Shown: piece after piece, positions 12,596-24,300 of the stretch
Layout: every line of letters begins with the position of its first letter
How positions within the stretch are numbered: position 1 is the stretch's first letter
DNA from: Daphnia carinata
Lineage: Eukaryota; Arthropoda; Branchiopoda; Diplostraca; Daphniidae
DNA: 64,000 nucleotides
NCBI RefSeq assembly: GCF_022539665.2
Contig: NC_081336.1
Span: forward strand, 8,408,778-8,472,777
Direction: 5' to 3'
Position numbers and translations under genes: made by a program
The notes under the pieces: model-generated
Database searches by the model: none
Told to the model about the DNA's origin: nothing
Seen by the model: only the letters and a program-made list of their open reading frames with translations

Positions 12596-13352
12596 TTAAT
12601 ACGAGTATGTCGGCTGGGGTGATGAAGATTTAGTTGTGCTCTCTTCTTTTACTGAAACCTCAGCAACTGGAGTTACTGACTTGGCAGAAGTGATGATCCG
12701 AGCAGATAATGTGGACATCTTTGAATTCAATGGAACAACACTAATCCTAGCATTGTGTTCGGCCTTGTGTTCCTGGAACTTCGACCTGGCTTGCTGGAAT
12801 TTCTCGACGAGTTTACTGACGACCTTACCAACGACACCTACAGTGAAATTGACCAACTTGTTGCCCTTTTCTACCAAATTTTCAGCGCCAGCCGCCAGTT
12901 TATCGTGCATCTTCTGCTTGGCAGCATCCATTTTAGTCTGAGTGCGAGCCATTTTTTCAGAAGATTTGTTCCTCAGCTCACTCCACATGTTGGAACCTTG
13001 AGCAATAACAGCAGCCACATTCGTTACTAAACCTTCCTTGATGCCACCAATCTTTTGGGCAGTGTCCATCACTCTGACGGCCGTCCTGTTCAGGGCATCC
13101 TCTACCTTGTCGGCCAGTTTAGAACCGACTGCTACCCATTTAGTAACAGTGTTGTTCCAGTGGCGTTCCATAGCTTCCTTGGCATGCTCCTTGTGTTGTT
13201 CGTGTGTTAAATGAGCAGCGTTACAACACAGGGTAAAAACAGCAACGGCAGCGATAATCTGATTATTACAATTCAACGAAATGGTTAAGAATGGTGGAAC
13301 ATTGCAATTAAAGTGAATTAAATGAACTTACGAAAACCAGTCGATTAGCCAT
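12596..13352 (-). CDS. Secreted, helix-rich protein of unknown function
   Basis: Two exons: 13352-13332 (seven codons, MANRLVF) and 13258-12596; 227 residues. The first exon joins in phase 0 to IIAAVAVFTLCCNAAH, so the signal peptide is split by the intron and the protein should be secreted. The rest has no cysteine and is rich in K, E, A and Q with amphipathic helical periodicity (e.g. KLADKVEDALNRTAVRVMDT and KVVSKLVEKFQQARSKFQEH). Potential N-glycosylation sites are NNT, NRT, NKS and NFT. The C-terminal 50 residues are Ser/Thr/Pro-rich. Composition recalls exchangeable apolipoproteins or coiled-coil proteins, but no family is recognised. A TATA box lies about 90 bp upstream of the start codon. 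Confidence 0.82.
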
Positions 13353-13438
13353 TGTAAGGATGGAAGACTAACTTCAGACGGTAACGATCAATTGAAGATG
13401 AGTTGGCGAAGTGTGAATTCTGAGATTGCAACCTGCAG

Positions 13439-13446
13439 TTTATATA
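13439..13446 (-). promoter_or_regulatory. TATA box of the secreted helix-rich gene
   Basis: Minus-strand TATATAAA lies 87-94 bp upstream of the start codon at 13352, which leaves room for a short 5' UTR of about 55-60 bp. Confidence 0.65.
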
Positions 13447-13898
13447 GTCGGACGGCGGGAATACCTGATACAGAAACGCCCACAAATTATGAACTCTTCC
13501 CTCTCCACCGAAAGGTGAAGGCCCGACCCTGATCAGTGTCAAGGCTAATTGATTACCTTGGATTACAGACATGTGTATCATTAACAGAAGAAATGACCTC
13601 GAATTGATCGAACGACTTTAAACAGGTAAAATGCTATTCGATTATCTGAAAAGTGAAAAATTGATAAGGCTGTCTTTGAATTAGTACTTTTAACTCTGAA
13701 AATGGTCTTCCATGCATGCTCTTATGTTAAGCTTTTATCATATAAGTTTCGATGTTTATATTGCAACATATTCCTAGACTGAATGTCAATCCAGTGCTTC
13801 ATAATCAAATTGACAGGGACGGATCCCTTCGAAATCCGCTTTTGAGGGATGTAAAATGTGGCCCATCTTTAAGAAAAAAAAGGTTGCAAAAGGATTTT

Positions 13899-14016
13899 TC
13901 CATCGAGCCGGAGTTGAACCAGCGACCTATGGATAACTTCTGAATGTGTAACAACTTTCACAAATTTCGTGAATTCACTCTACAGTCCACCGCTCTGCCA
14001 ACTGAGCTATCGACGG
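13899..14016 (-). tRNA. tRNA-Tyr (anticodon GTA) with a 45-nt intron
   Basis: Minus strand, 118 nt. Acceptor stem CCGTCGA pairs with TCGATGG (one G-U), D-arm GCTC...GAGC, anticodon stem GTGGA/TCCAT with loop CTGTAGA, and T-arm GCTGG-TTCAACT-CCGGC form a complete cloverleaf of 73 nt after removing 45 nt located one base past the GTA anticodon, the canonical intron position. The discriminator base is A; CCA is not encoded. T-runs on the minus strand just downstream (13887-13890 and the 8-base run near 13873-13880) fit Pol III termination. Introns in tRNA-Tyr are typical of eukaryotes. Confidence 0.95.
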
Positions 14017-14690
14017 TTGCTTTAAAAGCCGTTATTCCTTCACCATATTGAAAGTAAGTGACCTAATTCAGCAGCCTTATGGTGATTGCACCAGCACGTA
14101 CCGACTATATCGCGAAGAATTTTTCCTGAAACCACTGTTTCGTTTATTCATTTCGCTAACTTGTCTAATCCCAAGCCATAGAACAGGATGTCGTAATGGA
14201 ATACCGAATAGATAGTGCACAGCTTAATTCCCCACCTATCTATTTTGACGCCGTTCCCCAAATTTAATAGTGTATAAAAGTCTATGTGGCTGTTCGTTTC
14301 TTATGACCTTCATGTGCTGCACCGTTTTTAAAGGAAGGGTGAGATTTTTATAGAGCTTTTACCTGCAATGACGCATTTCACCTGTTCTGAGGGGAATGGT
14401 TCGCAACCTGTCGGCCATAATGGAGCAGATTCCAAACCATTCCTCACCTCGTGCATACCCAGGTGTCTGACACATTGGGTGACTCGAAAAATCGTAGAAA
14501 AGGCTAGTTTATTGTTTTATATCCTTGACAGTGCACGCGTTCACGATGAGTCTGTTATTTGGTAACAGTCGTGTATTTCATTTGAAACTTCTGCCAGTCT
14601 TGAAAAATTTTAATAACAATTCATTGGGCTAAAGTTTGCGTGATAAATGAGAAAGATTTCTCGTTTTCACACTAGGGCATGACTTACAAT
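14017..14690. other. Intergenic stretch, no gene seen
   Basis: Only short ORFs without recognisable motifs or splice context occur between the tRNA and the first ACBP gene. Confidence 0.6.
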
Positions 14691-15089
14691 TTATTTGTAC
14701 TTTGCCATCAACTCGGCGGCTTTTGAAATATAGGCTTCTTTAGCAGCATCAGAAGACATGCCTTTCTTAGAGTTCCAAGCGTCCCATTTAGCTTTGCCTT
14801 TGAAATCCAGCATTCCAGGTCGTGCTAAAACAACCGAGAAAACAAAATCCGTTACTAGTTAATGGAATTTCTTATAAATATTGGAAAATAATTGTATACT
14901 AACCGACATTAATATCTCCTACAGTGGCCTGTTTAAACAAGGCATAAATTTCTTTCAATTCATCGTCAGTGGGCCTGGCCGTCAACGTTTTAATATTCTC
15001 TGCTGCTTTATTAAACCTCTGTCAAGAAAGGGGTTAATTACAGGTACATACACTGTAAGATTTACAATACTCACCTCTTCCAAAGACAT
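14691..15089 (-). CDS. Acyl-CoA-binding protein, copy 1
   Basis: Three exons on the minus strand: 15089-15075 (MSLEE), 15018-14904 and 14824-14691; 87 residues, the normal length of a stand-alone ACBP. Family signatures are visible: FNKAAE near the N-terminus, [18 protein letters not shown] with the YxLFKQAT helix, and [17 protein letters not shown] with the conserved Lys/Trp that contact the CoA head group, ending [14 protein letters not shown]. It binds medium and long acyl-CoA in the cytosol for lipid metabolism. It is followed upstream on the same strand by a paralogue with identical exon phases. Confidence 0.95.
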
Positions 15090-15522
15090 TGTTTTCAAAG
15101 TTTTTTTAAAGAAAATTGAAAATAAAGTACAAGTTCAGAAAATAATTAATACAATTTCACTGGCAAACGGTCTTTCGAAGCATGAAACTAGTGATATCCT
15201 AGACTGGATACAGGTACATAACGCGTCGAAACTAATCATTAGCTTATCAGCCAACGATTACGCCAACCATCCCTGAGATAACAGCTTTGTTGACTAACTG
15301 ATGCTGATGCAACGAAGAATCTTCGGCGATGAACAGAATCACCTATTACAAGCTGAATTGAAATTCGGTTATCTGCTAGAATTAAATATGAATGCAAGAC
15401 AACTGTATTGAGAGGCACCTTCAGGTAATGAACAAAAGATGAACTGTTTTAACAATTAACAGCGTGGCACAACGAACCCGTAACAACCAGTAAGTAACAA
15501 ACGTGAAAATATCCAATGCTGT

Positions 15523-15915
15523 CTAGGCACTTGATGCACTGTACTTGGCCACCAATTCTTCCGTTTTGGTGACGTATGCTTCCTTGGCTTCATCGGCAGA
15601 CATGCCTTTCTTAGATTCCCATGAATCCCACTTGGCTTTTCCTTTAAGGTCAAGCATACCTGGGCGAGCTACGTAATGGCGTTTAAAATCAAATCACTTG
15701 TTTGTACTTAAAGATCCTAGTTACCAGTGTTAACGTCTCCGACTGTCGATTGTTTGTAAAGAGCATAAATCTCTTTCATTTCATCGTCTGAAGGGCTGGT
15801 GGTCATGTTCCTGATGCTTTCAGCGGCTTTGTTGAATTTCTAGCAAAATGTAAAACATAGAAATCAAGTCGTCTACGCAAAATCAACAGTTACTACTCAC
15901 TTCATCCAGAGACAT
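15523..15915 (-). CDS. Acyl-CoA-binding protein, copy 2
   Basis: Three exons: 15915-15901 (MSLDE), 15839-15725 and 15668-15523; 91 residues. The middle exon is 115 bp, exactly as in copy 1, and both introns share position and phase, so the two genes are a tandem duplication. It keeps [18 protein letters not shown] and [17 protein letters not shown] with the ligand-binding Tyr/Lys/Trp. The C-terminus is longer ([12 protein letters not shown]). Divergence is moderate, so the duplication is not very recent. Confidence 0.95.
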
Positions 15916-17515
15916 TGTGGCGGCTTTGATATGTAGCACAGATAGCTTTGTTTAAGATCTATACATCGAATAAAAAACAAAGTTAGCTTGATCACGAAAC
16001 AAAACACATCTTGAATATTTAAGGCAAAGAATAACTTAGGGAAAAGCAAAAACGAAGAGGAATTATTTTCTTACTTTCACTACACCTGGTCTTCTGGACG
16101 TTCAACAGCGCTGCTTTGCGACACAAGACTGATTTGAAAACGGAATTTTTCAATTGACGTTAATTCCAATGGGGGAAAGGCTCACGGTAAGAACAAAAGA
16201 TGTCCCGCTTGCAAAAAAAGCAGGTGTATCCCTACAGTAAATGTAAAATAGTAGCAATTTTTCCTGTAAAAACACTAATTTGTTCCTGGAAAAGAAAATA
16301 AATTAGGTAAACAGTGTGTTTAGGTATTTATATCCGAAGTTGTACAAAGTGAAGGCCACTTTAATATCGCATTCTGTTACCTAAGTGTTCGTGTTTACAA
16401 TTCTTAAATCCTCGTGGCCCTGCTATAAATGTACAGAAGGTAAGCAAATTACGTAATTCAAGTTTAATTATAGCTGAAAGTTTAACAACGGGATTAGAAC
16501 ATCGTTCGGGTCGCAGAGGGAAAAAGGAGAAGGAAATGAAACTGACTGTTATTGTTTTAAACTATTGAAGGACAATGTACAAACGAACAAACGAACCTGT
16601 AGCTTCTCGTCATACCTGCCTCGCTCAAATTTGTAACTTACAAGATTGGCATATTCCTGGAATGTTACATTTCATTAGGGACACACAATGTGCAGAAAAA
16701 GTGACAAGTTTACCTACCCAATCCCAGTCTGCAGTACTAAAAACACAAAAAAGAAACCTGATGTGTGTTCAGACCCAAATGAATAGTTTGGCAAAAGCAG
16801 AAGACAGTCTGGAAAGATGTGTGATTGATTGCGTAATTTTATGCCACTTTTATCTGCGGTCAAAAACCCGAAAGATGATTATTCATATGCAGGTCACACG
16901 CCGATATTGTTCATCTGCAATCAATCTTCAATTCCGGTATCAGGCGAATGGCATATTCTTTACCTGTGTTTACTGATGCGTGTCGGATCGGGTTTTCATA
17001 TTCAGCTGTTGTCTTCGGCTGGATGTGCGAAGACTGCAGTATCTCACAATTCAGGTAAACACAATAATCAATAGCAAGTGAGTCCCACAAACCCATCCTA
17101 TTGGCAGATGTGAACGTAACAGAAACTGGTGAATGCTGGAACGTAATGTATGTCACTCGAACAAATTGTTACCATCTCGCCTTTGTTGGGTTCAGTTCCT
17201 TTTGCGTCATGTGACTGTTCTGACGTGTAACGTTAGGATGACGTTGACTAAGCCCTGCCTTCTTCCATTCAACAGTCAATTGTTGCACCCAAAAAAGACA
17301 GCAAGACGTGAAGAAAAGGTTTGCAATTACAAAGAGAAATCTGAAGACAAAACACATTTTTAAGTGCACAGTGTTACATCCGCTCGTGCACAAGTCCCCA
17401 ACCGACTTTAAAAGGCAAACCCGCATCCACCCTGTTTTTCACAAACACCTGAAACATGGATTATTGAAAAAAAGGCAAACGTTTACCCATGCTGCTGTGA
17501 AACACGTCGAATGTT
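15916..17515. other. Intergenic stretch, no gene supported
   Basis: AT-rich sequence containing the 5' side of ACBP copy 2 and the upstream side of the 17516 gene. The ORFs of 80-133 codons here show no family motif or splice context. Confidence 0.5.
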
Positions 17516-17986
17516 ATGGATTCCACGCAGAGGAGAGATGCTTTTCTCTTCAACAAACTGCCCAGACTGTACGACACGCGTCGTCCATCTGCACTTTGGT
17601 GTCCAACAATTCGTTATGGACCAATGGAAAGTACGTATCAACATGACTATAGGAAACCGATCATGATTGGGCCTCCGGTCAAGGCCAGGCCACCTCCATC
17701 GACTGAATTGTGGAATCGATCGGCGCGTTACGGCCCGTTGGAAACAACCTATCAGCACGATTACAAGACGTTAGTCCCACTTGGTTACAAGAGGCGAGAG
17801 ATTATTACACCTACGGCTGTTCTTCCTGAGAAAACTCGTATATCGTGGGAAGCATGTGACAAGTTTGAGCAGTTGATTAAGGACAATCAAGCTGATATTG
17901 AGGAATCTAAATCAAGAACATTTCAACAACGTGTTTCAGTTACGCCTGAGGAATTGAACAAGAAAAAAGCCACATCTACGACTTGA
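17516..17986 (+). CDS. Unrecognised 156-residue protein with duplicated RYGPxExTYQHDY motif
   Basis: Intronless ORF of 156 codons. An in-frame TGA lies a few codons upstream, so the ATG at 17516 is the first usable start. Two near-identical motifs, RYGPMESTYQHDYRKPI (around residues 33-49) and RYGPLETTYQHDYKTLV (around 70-86), are separated by a Pro-rich linker (PPVKARPPPST). The C-terminal 50 residues are charged and probably helical. There is no signal peptide or membrane segment. Short aromatic/DY repeats of this kind occur in some axonemal and microtubule-inner proteins, but this is only a resemblance in style. ATTAAA at 18085-18090 is a plausible polyadenylation signal. The duplicated motif argues that this is a real gene. 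Confidence 0.7.
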   Translation: MDSTQRRDAFLFNKLPRLYDTRRPSALWCPTIRYGPMESTYQHDYRKPIMIGPPVKARPPPSTELWNRSARYGPLETTYQHDYKTLVPLGYKRREIITPTAVLPEKTRISWEACDKFEQLIKDNQADIEESKSRTFQQRVSVTPEELNKKKATSTT

Positions 17987-18549
17987 TGGGAACGAACCTT
18001 CTCACTTAAATTGCATCTATTTGTCGCCAACGGTCTGCATAACTGTAATTTATGGGTTTTATACATCATTGTAAATGACCTGTGATTAAATTTTTGGATG
18101 AAGCTGCACCTGTGTCTTAGAATCATGGGGGTGTTTCTTCAAAGAAAGGAGATAAGTGGGATCTGCAATGCAGTCTGTGCTGCAGGTGCCGATAACGAAT
18201 TTACGTCTTTTGTTAGGGTAATAATTAGCGAACAGGAGCAACGGGTAATGTAATAACAAAGAAAATAACCGTCAGCTGGTTCCTTCTCCTTCTAGCAAAG
18301 GACTGCATGCAATCATCCTTTCCACTTGTGTGAATGATGATCGACTTCTGAATTTCAGTTGCACGCAATTCTTTCGTCAGCTCGCATCACGCACAATTTC
18401 TTTAGGACTTAGCAAACAAAACACGTGTGAGACGAAGTGCCAGTAACGTGGCTTGACACGGTTCCTAAGAGATTTTCACCTTTGCTAATTAAATCAATTG
18501 TGAAGTAACGTGAGACAGGTTAGAAATTCTCTATTCGAATTATATTGTT

Positions 18550-18565
18550 GGCTCTGAGAAGAGCC
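18550..18565 (-). terminator. Histone 3' stem-loop of H2A
   Basis: Minus strand GGCTCTTCTCAGAGCC, a perfect 6-bp stem with a 4-base loop 36-51 bp past the H2A stop. It is the SLBP/U7-dependent processing signal of replication histone mRNAs. Confidence 0.95.
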
Positions 18566-18601
18566 GTTTTATTAATGTTCAAGATGAGAATTCCATAGAA
18601 T

Positions 18602-18985
18602 TTAAGCTTTAGCGGGCTTGTCGGTCTTCTTGGGCAACAAGACGGCCTGGATGTTGGGCAGGACACCACCTTGAGCGATGGTAACTCCGGAGAGAAGTTT
18701 GTTCAACTCTTCGTCGTTTCGGATGGCCATCAATTGCAAGTGACGGGAGATGATACGGGTCTTCTCGTTGTCACGAGCGGCGTTACCGGCCAACTCGAGG
18801 ACTTCAGCGGCCAAGTACTCCATGACGGCGGCCAAGTACACGGGGGCACCGGCACCGACACGCTCAGCGTACGATCCTTTACGGAGCATACGATGGATAC
18901 GACCGACGGGGAACTGGAGTCCGGCCCTGCTCGAACGGGTCTTTGACTTTCCCTTGACTTTACCACCTTTGCCGCGACCTGACAT
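18602..18985 (-). CDS. H2A: Histone H2A
   Basis: Intronless, 127 residues. Starts [18 protein letters not shown] and contains [20 protein letters not shown], the acidic-patch residues of the H2A fold and [17 protein letters not shown], ending [12 protein letters not shown]. It is a core nucleosome histone of the replication-dependent type, as shown by lack of introns and the 3' stem-loop. It has no SQ(E/D)Φ tail, so it is not H2A.X. It is transcribed divergently from H2B with 324 bp between the start codons, and a TATA box lies at 19061-19067 on its strand. Confidence 0.98.
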   Translation of the reverse strand: MSGRGKGGKVKGKSKTRSSRAGLQFPVGRIHRMLRKGSYAERVGAGAPVYLAAVMEYLAAEVLELAGNAARDNEKTRIISRHLQLMAIRNDEELNKLLSGVTIAQGGVLPNIQAVLLPKKTDKPAKA

Positions 18986-19060
18986 GATACTGTTTAATTT
19001 AGCACGAAATTTCTAGCAAAAATCAACAACGCAATTGCACACAATAAAGGCAATTCTTCA

Positions 19061-19067
19061 TTATATA
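19061..19067 (-). promoter_or_regulatory. TATA box of H2A
   Basis: Minus-strand TATATAA about 75 bp upstream of the H2A start codon in the shared H2A/H2B promoter region. Confidence 0.65.
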
Positions 19068-19232
19068 GCTATGTGGCTTTTGCTTGAGGTAGCCAAACGA
19101 CAGCCAATCAGAATCCAACTTTTGTGGGTAACCACGCCCCAGCGGTCGCTCCCATTTCTAGAAACTCCATGTAGACGAGGGTTTGGCTACCATCAGGCAG
19201 GTATTTGGCTCTCTTAGTTTTCCAGCTCGGCA

Positions 19233-19239
19233 TATAAAA
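19233..19239 (+). promoter_or_regulatory. TATA box of H2B
   Basis: TATAAAA 71 bp upstream of the H2B start codon at 19310, at the far side of the divergent H2A/H2B promoter. Confidence 0.7.
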
Positions 19240-19309
19240 CCTAATTTTACAAAGCCGGTCGCTCAGAGAGTCGAAGTAAAACTACGTCGCATTATCGATT
19301 TTGTTCACC

Positions 19310-19681
19310 ATGCCACCCAAAGTCAGTGGGAAAGCCGCAAAGAAAGCTGGGAAAGCCCAGAAGAACATCACGAAAGGTGATAAGAAGAAAAAACGCAAGA
19401 GGAAGGAGAGCTACGCCATTTACATCTACAAAGTGTTGAAGCAAGTCCACCCCGACACTGGCATCTCCTCCAAAGCCATGACGATCATGAACAGCTTCGT
19501 CAACGACATTTTCGAGCGCATCGCCGGAGAGTCTTCCCGATTGGCTCACTACAACAAGCGGTCGACCATCACATCCCGGGAAATCCAGACGGCCGTCCGT
19601 CTGCTTTTGCCCGGTGAGTTGGCCAAGCACGCCGTATCTGAAGGAACCAAAGCCGTTACCAAGTATACCAGCACCAAGTAG
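19310..19681 (+). CDS. H2B: Histone H2B
   Basis: Intronless, 123 residues. The true start is [19 protein letters not shown] at 19310; an upstream in-frame TTG is not a start. It has the typical Lys-rich tail, then [20 protein letters not shown], the histone fold, and the C-terminus [17 protein letters not shown], the site region of H2B ubiquitylation. It pairs with H2A in the nucleosome. A replication-type 3' stem-loop follows at 19732-19747. Confidence 0.98.
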   Translation: MPPKVSGKAAKKAGKAQKNITKGDKKKKRKRKESYAIYIYKVLKQVHPDTGISSKAMTIMNSFVNDIFERIAGESSRLAHYNKRSTITSREIQTAVRLLLPGELAKHAVSEGTKAVTKYTSTK

Positions 19682-19731
19682 AAAGTTTCGTCTCACTTCT
19701 GAAACCTCAATTTTCCCAAATTCGTCATCAC

Positions 19732-19747
19732 GGCTCTTGTGAGGGCC
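19732..19747 (+). terminator. Histone 3' stem-loop of H2B
   Basis: GGCTCTTGTGAGGGCC, a 6-bp stem (one T-G pair) with loop TGTG, 51 bp past the H2B stop. The loop differs from the usual TTYN but the flanks fit. Confidence 0.85.
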
Positions 19748-20259
19748 ACTAAAAATTGTGAAAGGAACGTAGCAACGTCGTCTTTTACCTGACACAGATC
19801 TTACCATTATGTATAATTTATGTATGATATTTGAAGTACTCGTTTTACCTGAATGTTTTACCGTAAATAAATCGTACCTTCGAAACCGTATCTTTTTTTT
19901 TGTCTAAATATTTTGTGCTAGAAAACTTGGAGGAAAAGATTAGTTAATATTTTCAACCATCTTCGTTTCCCCAACGAAATAAGGGTGTTACAAGCCTTGA
20001 GAAAACTTGTAATTCATTACATTTTTTCATTACGTTACCCTGGGGTGCTTTCTTACTCAGAACCTTGTCCCCTCCGGCTAAGGAAGAAAAACACAACTCG
20101 TATTCAAGATACGTTGCTGCTGTATTGTTTATTATGTGCCTTAGGGTATGCGTCACGTTTGAATGGCTTTTATTCTCAGTCTTCTCAAATTACAGACAGA
20201 ATAAAGAACTCCATAGCCAAGAAGAAAAAGTGTTAGCTTTCTTTTTCATTAAGTTTGGT

Positions 20260-20275
20260 GGCCCTCAAAAGAGCC
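20260..20275 (-). terminator. Histone 3' stem-loop of H4
   Basis: Minus strand GGCTCTTTTGAGGGCC, 6-bp stem and 4-base loop, 41-56 bp past the H4 stop. Confidence 0.92.
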
Positions 20276-20315
20276 GTTGATTTGAAAAACTTTTTTTTGT
20301 AGTTTGACTGTAGGT

Positions 20316-20801
<486 letters not shown>

Positions 20802-21327
20802 CTACAAGTAGAGGAAAATACGGCATAATTTGAGTGGATGTTCAGACGATGCCTTGGAAAACAATGTTGCTAATTTCTTTTTTGAGAAAATATTCAATGA
20901 CGGCGCGTTTCTTCTTGACCTTATTTCCGAAAAGAAAAGGCGGGATTTCCGGTCGGTTGGTGCAATCGGGGCACCGTTGTCTTTCACTAAATCCTTGGCT
21001 TCCTAAGGCGGCCATATTTTAGTCCCGGAATACAGTTTCACAATTAGAACCTCTGATCTTAGTGACTTCCAAATGAGTTGCTATGCCTTTACCGTTATAA
21101 AAGTAAACTGCGGCTCAGTTAGCCTAAATCACAATTAAGAAAAAAAGGAGACGATTTGCAAGGTAGCATTGTAGTCAGATTACGAATTCTTTATTAAAAC
21201 TACATGCAATACCGTGGTTGCCATTCGTGACTGTTACTGTCGTCTGCAAACCTTACTTTTGAATTTTCATTTGCTCCTACTGCTCTAGTTTAACGCTGTC
21301 TGTTGTAAAATTGCATCAGATATAAAA

Positions 21328-24300
21328 ATGGACGGCCCAGATCTAGTGAACCTATTCGTTGGCATAGGCTTGGGCGAAGTTAAAGCTAAAGAAACTGCGA
21401 AGAACTCGAATGTATCTGCTAATCTCAAGAATTGCATTAATGCGGTAAGAAAAACCTCACGTTTTGCTGGTGACATCTTCTATTTACCATTCCTGTAAAA
21501 AAATCATGGCTAATGCATTGTTGTTTAGGCATCAAGTGTTTCATCTGTTGAAATCTCAAAAGCTCATGGTATGCTATTGTACCACATTGCTACAAAAATT
21601 AAACCGCAGGTTAGCATGCAAATCCCACTTCTTTCGCGTTATGTGGTCGAAGGAAACATTGACTCAGAACTCAGATTGAATGGTATGTCAAAACTAGCTT
21701 TGAAACGATATTAACAGTAAAACTTTTCTGATTGTCATTCTAGCTGCAATGGACTACCTTATCTCCAACCCGCTTGGTGATGTTGACATGAAGGCATTTG
21801 AAGAATCTTGTGGAGTAGGAATTGTTGTGACACCAGAGCAAATTGAGCAGGAAGTTGAAAAGGTGATTAAAAAACATCAGACTGAACTAGTTGAAAAGAG
21901 GTGTGTTCTTTTTTTATGGTTTTTTTCCTGTTAGACACTAAATGTGAGTTTGCTTTTATTTGTTGTATAGATACCGATTCAATGTTGGGCCCTTAATGAG
22001 TGAAGTGCGAAATAACCTGAAATGGGCTGATGGTAAAGTGATAAAATCAGAAATCGAAATTCAGGTTTTGAGCCTTTTGGGGCCAAAAACTGAAGAAGAT
22101 TTAGCTCCTCCTCCTAGGGTGGAAAAAGTTGTAAAACCTAAAGTCGCTAAGCCAACGTCTAGCAATAAAGAAAATTTAGGTAAAGCGACACCCATAAATC
22201 AAAGCTGAATATCGAATTCCTTTCTTTTTTTTTTTCTACAGAAGTCGATTCGGATAGTGCTTCCACGATAACCGAGTTGATGAAGAAGGTCCAGTTTCAT
22301 AAACCGGGCGAAAACTTCAAAACTGATGGCTATGTCATCACTGAGAAAACCATGGACCTACTGAAAGAGCATTTGAAAATAACAGGAGGCCAAGTAACTT
22401 CATAAACGAATCATTTATAACTAGATGGCCGTCACTAATGTTTCTTGGATACGAGCATAACACACTGCCTTGACGCATTTTTAGGTAAGAACCAGATTCC
22501 CCCCGGAACCAAACGGTATTCTACATATCGGGCACGCCAAAGCAATCAACATCAATTTCGGCTATGCTGCAGCTAATGATGGTGTGTGCTTCCTTCGTTA
22601 TGATGATACAAACCCTGAAAAGGAGGAGGAGAAGTTTTTCGTTGGTATCAAAGACATGGTGGAGTGGTTAGGTAATTTTTTCGTTTTGCCATTAGCTCAA
22701 CAATTGCGCACGCCTTACTTACCCAATTATCGACTAGGTTACAAGCCATACCAAATTACTCACTCTTCCGACAATTTTGATCAGCTTTATGAATGGGCTA
22801 AAGTCCTTATTAAAAAAGGACTTGCCTATGTCTGCCATCAAAAAGCGGAGGAAATGAAGGGATTTAATCCCGTCCCCTCTCCGTGGAGAGAACGCCCTAT
22901 CGACGAAAGTCTTCAGTTATTTGAAGTAGAATAACCTTCTGTCATTACGAGAATTTTTTTAACTTTATGTTTTAACTGTCTAGGACATGAAAAATGGCAT
23001 GTTTGATGAAGGCGCCGCTACGCTGAGAATGAAAGTGACGCTAGAAGAAGGCAAACTGGATCCAGTTGCCTATCGCATCAAGTATGTGGCCCACCATCGC
23101 ACTGGAGACCGATGGTGCATCTATCCCACCTATGATTATACGCATTGCCTTTGTGATTCTATTGAACAGATTACTCACTCTCTGTGCACAAAAGAATTTC
23201 AGTCAAGGCGAGTTATCAACAAAGTTTCGCGTCACTTGCAAAATTGTTAAATTTTGTTTTCAATTGCAGACGCTCATCCTATTACTGGCTGTGCAATGCT
23301 TTGGATATCTACTGCCCTGTTCAATGGGAATATGGTCGATTGAACGTGTACTACACTGTAGTATCGAAGCGAAAAATTGCGAAACTCATAACCGAAAAGA
23401 TTGTTCATGGTAGTGGAAAGTCGATGTAAGCAATTGACAAGCCTGTATTTACCACATTGCTCCTGTGTACTGTAGACTGGGATGACCCACGGTTGTTCAC
23501 CTTGACGGCTCTTCGGCGCCGTGGTTTCCCTCCAGAAGCTATCAATAATTTCTGCGCGGGAATGGGTGTAACAGGTGCCCAAATGGGTGTTGATCCCCAA
23601 AAACTTGAAGCCGTTGTGAAGGATACGCTTGATGTGACTGCACCAAGATCTATGGTAGTTCTTGCACCATTGAAAGTCACCATCACCAACTTCCCATTTG
23701 AGGGACCTACAACGATTGAGGTCCCCGATTTTCCCAAGGAGGTTCAACGTGGATCCCATTCAGTGACTCTTGATCGAGTGATCTATATTGACCGATCAGA
23801 CTTCAGAGAGGTGCAACTCTTAGAACATTTTACGAACAGCAGTTGTAACGTTAACATTTTATCTAATCCTAGGTGGAAGAAAAAGGCTACCGCCGTCTTA
23901 CCAAGGGGCAAGCTGTTGGCCTACGTTATGCTGGGCTGGTTATTAGTTTAGAGAACGTTAAAAAGAATGCAAGTGGCCAAGTTGTGGAATTGGAGGTCAA
24001 GTGCACCTCGTCCGCTAACTGCCAAGAAAAACCCAAAGCCTTTATTCATTGGGTGTCAAATCCAATGTTTGTTGAAGTTCGCGTTTACGAACGACTGTAA
24101 GTTTCATTCAGGATTCAAAAAGTTTCAGACAGCCATGAATTTGATTCTTAAATTAGATTTCAACATCAAAACCCTGAAGATATCAACGAGGTGCCAGGAG
24201 GTTTCTTGTCTGACATTAATCCTCATTCTTTGTCAGTGGTCAACGCCGCTGCTGACAAATCAATTAGTGGAGCTAAAGTTTACGACAAGTTCCAATTTGA

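Noticed and set aside
13752-13943. 63-codon open frame ending in the tRNA
   Set aside because: Its end overlaps the T-arm and acceptor of tRNA-Tyr; no other support.
19301-19309. Earlier start of H2B at TTG
   Set aside because: H2B proteins begin MPPK; ATG at 19310 has good context (CACC before it) and the extra residues are not in the family.
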